Assembly: GCF_008932295.1 (NCBI RefSeq)
Contig: NZ_WBWA01000007.1
Span: 144,517 to 208,516 of the forward strand
Reading direction: 5' to 3'
DNA: 64,000 nt
Source: Brucella tritici
GTDB lineage: Bacteria > Pseudomonadota > Alphaproteobacteria > Rhizobiales > Rhizobiaceae
The notes beneath the pieces are model-generated. The model saw only the letters and a program-made list of their open reading frames with translations. It did not search any database and had not been told where the DNA came from. Position 1 is the first letter of the stretch; each line of letters begins with the position of its first letter. Of this stretch, positions 56,547 through 64,000 are shown in pieces. Both the position numbers and the translations under genes were made by a program.

Positions 56547-56801
56547 ATGTCACGTCGCCGCTATGAACTCACAGAACGGGAATTGTCGATTATCGCACCA
56601 CTTTGCCGAGCAAACCTCGTGGCGTTCCACGAGGCTGTCTCTGAGGCCTATGATGGCGACATCGCGATGATCGACAGCACGGAGCCACAGGAAAAAAGGG
56701 ATGCCGACGATGGTGGCATGGTCCAAAGTGAAGCCGGGGTTCGGGTCAAACCAATTTTGGCAATGGAACCGCAAAAATACCCGTCAAAACAAAATGACTA
56801 A
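56547..56801 (+). pseudogene. Remnant of an IS5-family (IS427-like) transposase
   Basis: The frame starts MSRRRYELTERELSIIAPL, the N-terminus of IS427-type transposases, then breaks into unrelated sequence, and shows an IAMIDST segment recalling the middle DDE region of the same family. About 85 residues remain of the usual 250 or more, with internal deletions. GGGAGG precedes the ATG. It is directly left of the IS6 fragment, so it marks a site of repeated insertion. Confidence 0.65.
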
Positions 56802-56804
56802 TAG

Positions 56805-57096
56805 GGTTCTGTTGCAAAATTCGGTTGTGACGGAGACCGGCTTATCGCTGGACGCAGTTATGCTACGAGTTCGGCGAATTGCCGTTTGAGCGAGGGCGCT
56901 TTCGCAGTTGCAAAGACGCCCTGCTGCTTGCGCATCATGTGGACCAGTTCGATACCGGCAAGCGTGGTCCGGGCTGCTGCTTCGGACTTGAAGCCGAGCA
57001 TCGACCGGATCCGGCGCTTGACACGGCGGTGATCCTGCTCGATGGCATTGTTCATGTATTTGCTGGATCGGATAGCGATGGGCCCTCCGGCCCGCC
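56805..57096 (-). mobile_element. IS6-family fragment, copy 1 (left end only)
   Basis: The element end GGTTCTGTTGCAAA at 56805-56818 is an IS6-type inverted-repeat end. The fragment encodes the C-terminal part of the transposase on the minus strand (stop at 56858), with YMNNAIEQDHRRVKRRIRSM, the conserved last Glu region of the DDE domain, and the natural end KRQFAELVA. Homology with copy 2 (61476-62191) ends sharply at 57096, so the 5' two thirds of the gene are lost. Non-functional by itself. Confidence 0.82.
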
Positions 57097-57244
57097 CCCC
57101 ATTTCGTTCTACTCATCCGAGATGCGATGCAGATCGGTTGACAAATGTTGGGCCTGCTATCCAGATTTCTTTCAATCATGCACAGAAAACTTTAATGGCT
57201 TTTCGGTAAGAACAACGGCATTGAAGATAAAATCGGCTTGCAAG
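57097..57244. promoter_or_regulatory. Junction and presumed promoter of the glycan-modification genes
   Basis: 148 bases between the broken IS6 fragment and the first gene of the cassette. AT content rises near 57170-57240, which fits a promoter, but no clear -35/-10 boxes were fixed. Part of it may derive from the donor DNA of the cassette. Confidence 0.35.
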
Positions 57245-57625
57245 ATGCTGAAACGCTTTCCTCTTTTTGCCGGTGGCTCCGCAATTGGGGCTATCATCGA
57301 TTATATCGTGACCCTTTTTTCAAGCCATTATCTGGATTTACATCCAGCTGTCGCGTTGGCAATTGCCATGATTATCAGCGGATCGACGGTGTTTTTCTTC
57401 CACGTCCGCATCACGTACCGAGGCACAACCGGAAACCTGTTTCGGCGCTACATTCTCTTTATGGGCTGGACCTGCCTGATCTTCTTCTTGCGAGCGATTG
57501 TCTTGCAGGGGTGCCTGTACACTGGCTTGCCGCTCGCGGCTGCGTTATTCATTGCGCTTGCTTTTGTCTCAATTATTAATTTTATGATTTCAACTGTTAT
57601 CATTTTCGCAAAGAAGTCGTCATGA
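57245..57625 (+). CDS. GtrA-like small membrane protein (lipid-linked sugar flippase candidate)
   Basis: 126 residues with four membrane segments, beginning LKRFPLFAGGSAIGAIIDYIV, the typical first segment of the GtrA family (PF04138). GtrA-like proteins are thought to flip undecaprenyl-phosphate-linked sugars to the periplasm. The ATG at 57245 has no strong ribosome binding site; a start a few codons upstream is possible. The stop overlaps the start of the glycosyltransferase gene by four bases, the arrangement of gtrA-gtrB pairs. Confidence 0.83.
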   Translation: MLKRFPLFAGGSAIGAIIDYIVTLFSSHYLDLHPAVALAIAMIISGSTVFFFHVRITYRGTTGNLFRRYILFMGWTCLIFFLRAIVLQGCLYTGLPLAAALFIALAFVSIINFMISTVIIFAKKSS

Positions 57626-58599
57626 GCGCCAAGGCCCTCTGCATTATCATTCCCGTCTATAATGAGGCGGAAGGTTTAGCGGATTTGCTCGCCAGACTTG
57701 ACGTAATTGCTGACAGAATGGCTACCGAGTTTGGACTCACCATCGAATTCATTTTTATCGACGACGGTAGCAGCGATGACAGTTTTACTCTGTTGAAAGC
57801 ACACAACTTTGGAGGCCGTACAGCACGGTTGCTCCGCTTCTCGCGTAATTTTGGTAAGGAAGCAGCACTTTCTGCCGGGATAGATGCAGCACTTGACGCG
57901 GACGCAGCAGTATTAATGGATGCCGACCTGCAGCACCCTCCTGAAATGATCGCCGATTTCGTGCGCATCTGGCAAACGGAAGGCGTCGACAGCGTCTATG
58001 CCTACAAGGCCAATCGTCGCGCTTCGGAAGGACCTATGAAGGCTGCGCTGTCGCGTATGTTCTTTTGGGTCATCAATCGAGACCTTCCATATAAGATACC
58101 GCCAGGCGCTGGAGATTTCCGGCTGATCAATCGGCCCTTTATGAACGCCCTGCGCAGTTTGCCCGAAACTGACCGCTTCATGAAAGGTCTCTACGGCTGG
58201 GTGGGGTTTCGTCAGACCGGAATCCCTCTTGACCCGCCCCCGCGAGTAAGAGGTGCAAGCAACTACAACCCCCTCCGGTTGTTGTTGATGTCGCTTGGCG
58301 CAATTACCAGTTTCTCAACGACACCTCTGCGCCTGATGGCTCTGGGCGGTACAGTCATTGCCGCGATCAGTCTAATATACGGCAGCTATATCGTTGCCCA
58401 GCATTTCCTGTTCCCAACGGTTCCAGTCGGCGTCGTTTCGATCCTGGTCCTGATCACTTTCTTTGGCGGCGTGCAGCTGATGTTTCTAGGGCTCCTTGGC
58501 GAATATATCGGTAAATCCGTATTGGAAGCCAAGAAACGTCCGACTTACATTCTGGCTGAAGACATCAGCCGCAAGGAAAACGGCAATGCGGATCGCTGA
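57622..58599 (+). CDS. GtrB/ArnC-like polyprenyl-phosphate glycosyltransferase
   Basis: 325 residues. A GT2 domain (IIIPVYNEAEGLADLLARL, FIFIDDGSSDDS, VLMDADLQHPPEMIADF with the DxD) is followed by two C-terminal membrane segments (ALGGTVIAAISLIYGSYIVA and GVVSILVLITFFGGVQLMF). Such enzymes move a sugar from a nucleotide carrier to undecaprenyl phosphate on the cytoplasmic face. With the deacetylase downstream the sugar is probably an N-acetylated hexosamine. Overlaps the deacetylase gene by 14 bases. Confidence 0.87.
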   Translation: MSAKALCIIIPVYNEAEGLADLLARLDVIADRMATEFGLTIEFIFIDDGSSDDSFTLLKAHNFGGRTARLLRFSRNFGKEAALSAGIDAALDADAAVLMDADLQHPPEMIADFVRIWQTEGVDSVYAYKANRRASEGPMKAALSRMFFWVINRDLPYKIPPGAGDFRLINRPFMNALRSLPETDRFMKGLYGWVGFRQTGIPLDPPPRVRGASNYNPLRLLLMSLGAITSFSTTPLRLMALGGTVIAAISLIYGSYIVAQHFLFPTVPVGVVSILVLITFFGGVQLMFLGLLGEYIGKSVLEAKKRPTYILAEDISRKENGNADR

Positions 58600-59335
58600 T
58601 GATTTCGGTCTGGGATGCGGACATGACCGAGTGATCCTGTCGCTCCTCGAAGCCGGAAAGCTGGACGGCACGTCAGTCATGACAGGCGATGCAATGAAAC
58701 CTGAAGATATCGCTCTTTTGCGAACACTGCGGACTGGCGGTGCAAAAGTTGGGCTGCACCTGAATCTCACCCAGGCAATTCCGGGAAGCGGCCCCATCTG
58801 GTCACTGGCTAATCTCATGCGACCCTGGCTGAACGAGCGGACGCTGGACGAAATCGACACATCCCTGTCGCGGCAGGTTGGTGCATTCGTCGACCTCTTC
58901 GGCAGTCTGCCCGACTATTACGACGGTCATCAGCACTGTCATTGCTTTCCGGCAATAGTACCCCTTGTGACGCGCCTCCCCTACAAGGCAGAAACATGGA
59001 TCCGCGCGCCTTTACCTGCCACATGGTCCGGGCGATGGCTCAATGTTCGTGCAGGTGGCGTCAAGGTAGTGGTCATCATGGCGCTTGCGGCAAGAGCACG
59101 ATCCGCCTTTACCAAAGCAGGACTGAAAACCAATCGCGATTTCTCGGGCTTTCTCCGCCTCAATGATCCTTCCAGCGTGCAACGATGGCTGCCCCGCCTC
59201 CTCTTCCAAGCGAAACCCGACTGTCTGATCATGCTTCATCCCGGTGACGATACAGATCAGGTACAATGTGCCGGACACGCTTCCCGCAGCCGTACCATCG
59301 AAGCCCGAATCCTGATGGAAAGTCAGATAAAATGA
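58586..59335 (+). CDS. YdjC/ChbG-family deacetylase (NaxD-like)
   Basis: 249 residues from the ATG at 58586 with AAGGAAA upstream. Metal ligands of the family are in MRIADDFGLGCGHD (Asp), VGLHLNLTQ (His) and DGHQHCHCFP (His). YdjC-like enzymes remove acetyl groups from N-acetyl sugars; NaxD of Francisella and LgmC of Bordetella deacetylate a polyprenyl-linked N-acetylhexosamine before its transfer to lipid A. Location between a GtrB-like and an ArnT-like gene with overlaps on both sides matches that pathway. Function inferred from family and order. Confidence 0.83.
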   Translation: MRIADDFGLGCGHDRVILSLLEAGKLDGTSVMTGDAMKPEDIALLRTLRTGGAKVGLHLNLTQAIPGSGPIWSLANLMRPWLNERTLDEIDTSLSRQVGAFVDLFGSLPDYYDGHQHCHCFPAIVPLVTRLPYKAETWIRAPLPATWSGRWLNVRAGGVKVVVIMALAARARSAFTKAGLKTNRDFSGFLRLNDPSSVQRWLPRLLFQAKPDCLIMLHPGDDTDQVQCAGHASRSRTIEARILMESQIK

Positions 59336-60738
59336 CAAAGAGCCGTTCTATTCTCTGGGCCCTGTTTCTGCTGCTTTTTATACGGCTTCTGGCCATGATC
59401 TGGGTTCCTCTAACAGACCCAACCGAAGCACGATATGCCGAAATCGCACGCAAGATGGTCGAGACTGGCAACTGGATTACGCCGCAATTTGATTACGGTG
59501 TGCCCTTCTGGGCCAAACCGCCACTGCACACATGGTTGTCGGCGGCAGGGATCGCCGTCTTTGGTGCAACTCCTTTTGCTGCGCGATTGGGAATATTACT
59601 GGCAACCATGGCAACATTGCTCATCCTTTGGCGATGGGCTTGCACTCTCACCGATCGCAGCACAGCCGCAATTGCCGTATTGGTTGCAGCAAGTTCCGGC
59701 CTGTTCTTTGTCTCTGCTGCGTTTGTCCAGACCGATATGGTTCTGACGCTCGGCGTCACCGCCTGCATGGCCGGATTTTACAACGGTCTGGCAGGAAGTC
59801 GTCGCTGGGGCTGGCTTTTCTTTCTGGGACTGGCCATCGGGCTGCTCGCCAAGGGCCCCGTCGCAGTCGTTCTGTCCATGACACCGATCACAGTCTGGAT
59901 GTTTTGGCGCGGCAACTGGAAGGATATTGCGCGTCTGCCGTGGATTGGTGGCGTCCTGTTATGCGCAGTACTGGTCATACCGTGGTATGTCGCAGCAGAA
60001 ATAGCCACACCCGGGTTTCTTCACTATTTCCTGATCGGTGAGCATATCCAGCGTTTCCTGCAACCCGGCTGGACAGGCGATCTCTATGGTGCAGGCCGTG
60101 AACACGCCAGAGGATCAATCTGGCTGTTCTGGGTCGTCGCAGCACTGCCATGGAGCCCCCTGCTGCCCATTCTTTTGTGGCGGCTGCGAAAGACCTATAC
60201 GCCGGATGGCAACGGCATTCATCTCTATCTGCTTTTGTTCGCCCTGACACCGTTGGTATTCTTTACCCTGGCCGCGAACATCCTTCTTGCCTATGTGCTG
60301 CCGGGCATACCTGCTGCAGCGCTGCTTGCCGTTATCGCGTGGACCCGGACAAGCTCTTCTGGTGCGGGGTGGCTCAAGCTTGGTCTCGCCGAAGTGCTTC
60401 TGATCTTTGCAAGCTTAACAGTTGCCTCATTCCTTGGACTGGATCGTTCGTTCATGCCTACGGAAGCGCAACTGATAGCTGACTATCCGGGGCCTGGCCG
60501 TCTTGCCATTCTGGATGCACGCAGCTTTTCTGCTGAATTCTATACGCAAGGCAAAATAGCACGACTGAAGACGCCGACGGACCTGGCAACCTGGCTCAAA
60601 CCGGGCGACGGGGTTCTAGTAGGCAAGGATCAGTATGACGCCTTTGTCAGACAATTCGGGGACACGATCAAACCAATATCCGAGGATCGCAAATACCTGT
60701 TATTCGTCCCGGTGCCGATTACCGCTGGAGTAAAGTGA
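59332..60738 (+). CDS. ArnT-like (GT83) lipid A/surface-glycan glycosyltransferase
   Basis: 468 residues, about twelve membrane segments, then a soluble C-terminal domain. The periplasmic loop DPTEARYAEIARKMVETGNW holds the catalytic-type acidic residue of ArnT/PMT enzymes, followed by FWAKPPLHTWLSA. ArnT-type transferases use undecaprenyl-phosphate sugars to decorate lipid A phosphates in the periplasm, reducing binding of cationic peptides. The ATG overlaps the deacetylase stop by four bases. It would transfer the amino sugar made by the preceding genes; the acceptor is not known. Confidence 0.85.
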   Translation: MTKSRSILWALFLLLFIRLLAMIWVPLTDPTEARYAEIARKMVETGNWITPQFDYGVPFWAKPPLHTWLSAAGIAVFGATPFAARLGILLATMATLLILWRWACTLTDRSTAAIAVLVAASSGLFFVSAAFVQTDMVLTLGVTACMAGFYNGLAGSRRWGWLFFLGLAIGLLAKGPVAVVLSMTPITVWMFWRGNWKDIARLPWIGGVLLCAVLVIPWYVAAEIATPGFLHYFLIGEHIQRFLQPGWTGDLYGAGREHARGSIWLFWVVAALPWSPLLPILLWRLRKTYTPDGNGIHLYLLLFALTPLVFFTLAANILLAYVLPGIPAAALLAVIAWTRTSSSGAGWLKLGLAEVLLIFASLTVASFLGLDRSFMPTEAQLIADYPGPGRLAILDARSFSAEFYTQGKIARLKTPTDLATWLKPGDGVLVGKDQYDAFVRQFGDTIKPISEDRKYLLFVPVPITAGVK

Positions 60739-60806
60739 GGCGCGGCACCCGTCTGTATCCGTCCGGTTCAGATAGATGCGGTTTCATAGCGCCGGAGCCG
60801 CTTTAG

Positions 60807-61361
60807 TTACCGATGCTCAGCGTTCTTCGGCAATATATGAAGCATTTCACAACCTCGGTTCACACATAAAAGCGATATCCTGGCGGACACGACCGCCACG
60901 ATAACCGAGCCGACCATGTCGAGCGGATAGTGGACGCCAATATAGATCCGTGACCATGCGATGATAATGCCGCACCCCACGGCCACCCAGGCCGCAGCCC
61001 TGCGCCCGACCATGAACAGAACGGCCGCGCAGCAGACGAAAACAATACCATGATTGCTTGGAAAGGACGAGTTGGGACGGTGGGCAACCAGAGCATGGCC
61101 CAGACCGACCATGAAAGGACGCGGTCGGAACCAGACCAGCCCAATCAAATAGCTCAGTGTGACAGCAATAAGCAGTGCCAGCGCGATGGTGATCACGGTC
61201 TGACGGGATTTGTTCGTGTTGCCCAGCCACAGCGCTATCAGATAGACCGGGATCAAAAATTGTAGATATCTGGTGATTAAGATCGCAAATCCGGCCACAA
61301 CCGCGTTGGGAGTCGCACCCGCATTCAGATATAAAAACAGGTTAGTGTCGAAACCCTGCAT
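60807..61361 (-). CDS. PAP2-family membrane phosphatase (BcrC/YbjG-like)
   Basis: 184 residues with five or six membrane segments. Phosphatase motifs: VWFRPRPFM, SSFPSNHGIV and SRIYIGVHYPLDMVGS, which give the conserved Arg, Ser-His and Arg-His-Asp residues. The arrangement is that of BcrC/YbjG undecaprenyl-diphosphate phosphatases; a lipid A phosphatase (LpxE/F-like) role is the alternative. It is convergent with the ArnT-like gene in the same IS6-bounded segment. Either role would fit a pathway that uses undecaprenyl phosphate as carrier. Confidence 0.84.
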   Translation of the reverse strand: MQGFDTNLFLYLNAGATPNAVVAGFAILITRYLQFLIPVYLIALWLGNTNKSRQTVITIALALLIAVTLSYLIGLVWFRPRPFMVGLGHALVAHRPNSSFPSNHGIVFVCCAAVLFMVGRRAAAWVAVGCGIIIAWSRIYIGVHYPLDMVGSVIVAVVSARISLLCVNRGCEMLHILPKNAEHR

Positions 61362-62119
61362 ACTCCGTACCCCGCCCTTTGAGGCAACCGCGATAATTCC
61401 TGCAGAAAAAGCCGCTGGTAATTGCTTTGCCGCTCGATATCGTCTTTTTCATGATGCGGATAACCAAATAATTCCGGTTCTGTTGCAAAGACGCCCTGCT
61501 GCTTGCGCATCATGTGAACCAGTTCGATACCGGCAAGCGTGGTCCGGGCTGCTGCTTCGGACTTGAAGCCGAGCATCGACCGGATCCGGCGCTTGACACG
61601 GCGGTGATCCTGCTCGATGGCATTGTTCATGTATTTGCTGGATCGGATAGCGATGGGCCCTCCGGCCCGCCGCAACCGGTTCTCCGCATCGCACTGCATG
61701 ATGGCCATGCGGTTGGTCTGGCTGCCGTCAATGGTGATCCGCTCCGGCTTGCCATGGCGAGCCAAGGCCTTGCGCAGAAAGCGCTTCGCAGCCTGGAGAT
61801 CGCGGTTTGCGGTGAAGTAGAACTCGACCGTATCGCCATAGTCGTCGATGGCGCGATACAGATAAAACCACGCGCCTTTGACCTTTACATAAGTCTCGTC
61901 GAGGTTCCATTTCCGCGTGACATCGCGTTTTCTCCCATTGAAGCGGTCAAGCAGCTTGGGGCTGAAATGCAAAACCCAGCGATGCACAGTGGAATGATCC
62001 AGCGAGATGCCGCGCTCGGCCATCTTCTCCTTCAGATCGCGCAGGTTCAGATTATCAGCCTGATACCATTGCACACATAAAAGGATAACGGATTTATCGA
62101 AATGGCGGCCCTTAAACAT
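61325..62119 (-). pseudogene. IS6-family transposase with deleted 3' end (copy 2)
   Basis: The gene begins at the ATG at 62119 (MFKGRHFDKSVILLCVQWYQ). DDE residues are present in WNLDETYVKVKG, TIDGSQTN and NAIEQDHRRVK. The last 16 or so residues found in copy 1 (after QGVFAT) are lost through an internal deletion at the element end, so the frame runs out of the element at 61476 and stops at 61325 after about 45 foreign residues. The catalytic core is complete, so activity in the presence of intact ends cannot be excluded. Confidence 0.83.
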
Positions 62120-62191
62120 CAAATAATTCTCAACTCTTAAAAGCCATGATACTATAATCCGCATCCTTGACGAAAAATTTGCAACAAATCC
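61476..62191 (-). mobile_element. IS6-family element, copy 2, with a 97-base deletion
   Basis: Left end GGTTCTGTTGCAAA (61476-61489); right end, read inward on the minus strand, GGATTTGTTGCAAA (62178-62191), matching at 12 of 14 positions. The element is about 716 bases instead of the expected 810 or so. Compared with copy 1, the 97 bases between two GTTGCAAA octamers are missing. No matching 8-base target duplications flank it. The right end lies inside the resolvase gene. Confidence 0.8.
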
Positions 62192-62642
62192 GGATTTCGG
62201 CGTCATCGACATTCTTTTTCCTGCCCCTGTAGATGCCGTAAGGTTTTGCCGCGTCGATACCCGCTCGTTGTCTGTCTTTGATGAACTTGAGTTCCATGTC
62301 GGCGACCATTCCGAGGATGGTGATGACCATTCGGCCCATGCTTCCGGCTGTCGTGACTTCGGGCTCAAGAACCCGAAGTGACGCACCCTTTTCGTCAAGC
62401 TCATGAACGAGATTGAGAACGTCGCGTGTGGAACGGCCGAGCCGATCAAGCCGCAGAACCACCAGTTCGTCGCCCGCGTGCAAAAACTGCATGATGGTTT
62501 CCAGCTCGGAACGACCTTTTCGAGATGCGCCTGATCCGGTTTCCGCGCGAATGATTTCGCAACCGGCGGCTTTCAAGCGCTCATTTTGAATGTCGAGGTC
62601 CTGATCTGTGGTGCTGACGCGGGCCTATCCGATGCGAGCCAT
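62192..62642 (-). pseudogene. Serine recombinase (Tn3-type resolvase), broken
   Basis: From an ATG at 62642 the frame reads MARIG, then TAG at 62627-62625, then ARVSTTDQDLDIQ. The stop replaces the Tyr normally found in IGYARVST, just before the catalytic Ser. The remainder is well kept: AAGCEIIRAETGSGASRKGR, LVVLRLDRLGRSTRD, GMVADMELKFIKDRQR, GIYRGRKKNVDDAEIR. At the 3' end the IS6 element replaces the C-terminal DNA-binding helices. The gene is thus inactivated twice. Confidence 0.85.
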
Positions 62643-62650
62643 GGCAAATC

Positions 62651-62769
62651 TGTCACTTTAGGGTGACTTCGATTGCGTAACGTCAGTTCTATCGAAAATA
62701 TACCCTTTTGTTACACAGGTTGCGCGTCACATGTGATTGTCCCTCGTGGGTGTACCCTAAAGTGCGACA
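62651..62769. promoter_or_regulatory. Candidate resolution (res) site upstream of the resolvase
   Basis: TGTCACTTTAGGGT (62651-62664) is an inverted match to ACCCTAAAGTGCGACA (62754-62769) with one two-base insertion. The 119-base span immediately upstream of the resolvase start is the size and place expected of a Tn3-type res site. It could instead be a transposon end pair. Confidence 0.45.
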
Positions 62770-62955
62770 GGTGAGGTCGCCTGAAGTTGAGCGGATTCTA
62801 TGTGTGTTCTGTGAATTGGTCGAAATCACCAATAAGTTTTAAAATAGCTAGCCAACTCACGCGAATATAAATGAGCTGGATATTAGATGCATTATAATCC
62901 TGCATCTACAATGGTACCATCATAATTGTATTCAATTATTAGCATTGGGGACATT

Positions 62956-63906
62956 ATGATTAAGTACGAAGGTATATTTGTTTCTACGATTTCGTTTGCA
63001 TTAATTTTTCCAACAATTTCATTTTCTCAAGCAGAGATAACACATAATCAATCCCCCTTTAACAGAGCGATCATATTTGGCGATAGTTTGAGCGACAATG
63101 GCCATTTCTCTGATTTTCAAACTAAAATTGAAGGCCATACAACAACGAATGGACGGTTCAGTAATGGGGCTGTCTGGGATGAATATCTTTTTGCCAATCA
63201 AAAACGGGGATTTAAAACAGGCAAGTTGTTTCCAACCTGGTCAAAAGATGGGGATTTTGGAGATCAGACAGACAATCGGGATGTCAACGTCAATTATAGT
63301 GTAGGCGGAGCGACCTATCTTCCTACTGGCAGTGAGTATATTCCTTCAATATCCGAGCAGATTGATACATTTATCAATAGCAAAAAAGGTACACCAAACA
63401 CTATCTCACCCAATAGCCTCGTTGGTCTGTGGGGAAGTGCAAATGACGCGCTCGCAGTGTTCACCGAGCATGTATCCCCGGCTGATAAAGCCGCTGCCGT
63501 AAAAGAAAAATTATTGACGGAACTAGAGCGCATATATCAGGCAGGGGGGCGTCAGTTTCTTCTCCCTAATCTGCCGGATTTTTCCGATGTTCCGCGCTTC
63601 CGCAGTTCCGGTTCCCCTTTGCCGCATGATGTTACGAAAATTTTCAACAATACGATCAGAGAGACCATCACAGAGTTTCAATCCAAACATCAAGATGTCA
63701 AAGTCTATGATCCGGATATGGCAGGCCTGCTTGATACCGTTGTTCGTAATCCGGATGTATTTGGCTACAAGAATGTAACCGGTGCATGCATAAAAACCGA
63801 TGAATGCCTTAATGCTCCAACGGGTTCCGACTTGCAGAATTCTTATGTCTTCTGGGATGAGATTCACCCAACCTGTTTGGTCCCAGCATGTGATGGTGCG
63901 GTTTGA
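62956..63906 (+). pseudogene. Secreted GDSL esterase/lipase, 3' end cut by an IS481-type element
   Basis: 316 residues from the ATG at 62956 (GGGG upstream); a TTG at 62926 would precede the signal peptide. Signal peptide IKYEGIFVSTISFALIFPTISFSQA-like, core SFALIFPTIS. Catalytic blocks: AIIFGDSLSDNGHF (Ser), GGATYLP (Gly), LWGSANDALAVF (Asn) and FWDEIHPT (Asp and His). The coding sequence of the host gene stops matching after HPT; the last ten residues are encoded by the inserted element. The catalytic set is complete, but the C-terminus, perhaps an autotransporter barrel, is lost. GC content is far lower than the rest of the window, a sign of transfer. Confidence 0.82.
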
Positions 63907-64000
63907 CGATAAAGGCTTCTGGCTTTGATTTCCAGAGTTCCTGAATTGCTTCATAGGGTGTTTTGAACTTCAAGGCTTTGAGTTGTTTGGCAAAGTTGTA
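63874..64000 (-). mobile_element. IS481-type insertion sequence, partial at the window edge
   Basis: Read on the minus strand the bases encode LKALKFKTPYEAIQELW, then PEAFIVKPHHHMLGPN, the C-terminus of IS481-family integrase-type transposases. The element end begins TGTTTGG at 63874, in keeping with the TGT...ACA ends of this family. The rest lies outside the window, so completeness cannot be judged. Confidence 0.75.

Noticed and set aside
60807..61361. Calling the PAP2 protein a lipid A 1- or 4'-phosphatase
   Set aside because: The RPRP...SFPSNH...HYPLD arrangement is closer to BcrC/YbjG undecaprenyl-diphosphate phosphatases; the lipid A role is kept only as an alternative.
61476..62191. 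Treating the two IS6 copies as an intact composite transposon
   Set aside because: Both copies are damaged and no matching 8-base target duplications are seen at the outer ends, so the segment is described only as IS6-bounded.

Overview
The window looks like the chromosome of an alphaproteobacterium of the Brucellaceae, most likely the Ochrobactrum/Brucella group. The grounds are high GC, many GntR, LysR and AraC regulators, an abundance of ABC and TRAP importers, Rhizobiales-type intergenic palindromes ending in sequences such as GAGCATGATC, and protein resemblances to Mesorhizobium, Sinorhizobium and Brucella families. The species is inferred; no rRNA or tRNA is present.

Layout. 1-2928: 3' part of pdxY, a transporter with a one-domain GntR protein, and a second GntR regulator. 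2993-18061: a catabolic region with two arms. The left arm (minus strand) holds an MHPCO-like flavin monooxygenase, a HOD/QDO-type cofactor-free dioxygenase, a formamidase-like hydrolase and an aldehyde dehydrogenase. Divergent from it are a LysR regulator and a binding protein. The right arm (minus strand) holds a DapA-like lyase, 3-hydroxyanthranilate 3,4-dioxygenase, a second binding protein, a complete LivHMGF transporter and an aspartate-dehydrogenase-like protein, with its own LysR. Together these suggest uptake and oxidative breakdown of an N-heteroaromatic compound, possibly a quinolone, through a (hydroxy)anthranilate. 18212-23664: peptide-binding protein, peptidase T, gamma-glutamyltransferase and a GFA protein. 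23820-33144: an AraC regulator with a PilZ-like arginine motif and a seven-gene polysaccharide operon (UDP-xylose synthase, epimerase, GT2 synthase, UDP-glucose dehydrogenase, two DUF995 proteins, a GH26-like hydrolase), resembling the arabinose-polysaccharide locus of Sinorhizobium. 33544-39960: GntR regulator, Asp/Glu/hydantoin-type racemase and a second Liv transporter. 40170-46694: shikimate/quinate catabolism with a TRAP transporter. 47122-47721: a secreted DUF922 protease-like protein. 48100-56278: a BMP-type nucleoside importer with ADP-ribosylglycohydrolase, nucleoside hydrolase and ribokinase.

56547-64000 is an accessory region. IS5 and IS6 remnants precede a tightly overlapping gtrA-gtrB-ydjC-arnT set plus a PAP2 phosphatase. 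This looks like a cassette for adding a deacetylated amino sugar to lipid A or another surface glycan. A second IS6 copy with an internal deletion lies in a resolvase gene that also carries an amber codon. A low-GC GDSL esterase gene follows and is cut by an IS481-type element at the window edge.

Two systems deserve most attention: the dioxygenase/3-hydroxyanthranilate region (2993-18061) and the IS6-flanked surface-glycan cassette (57245-61361). Both are read from sequence recall and context only; no alignment or search was run.
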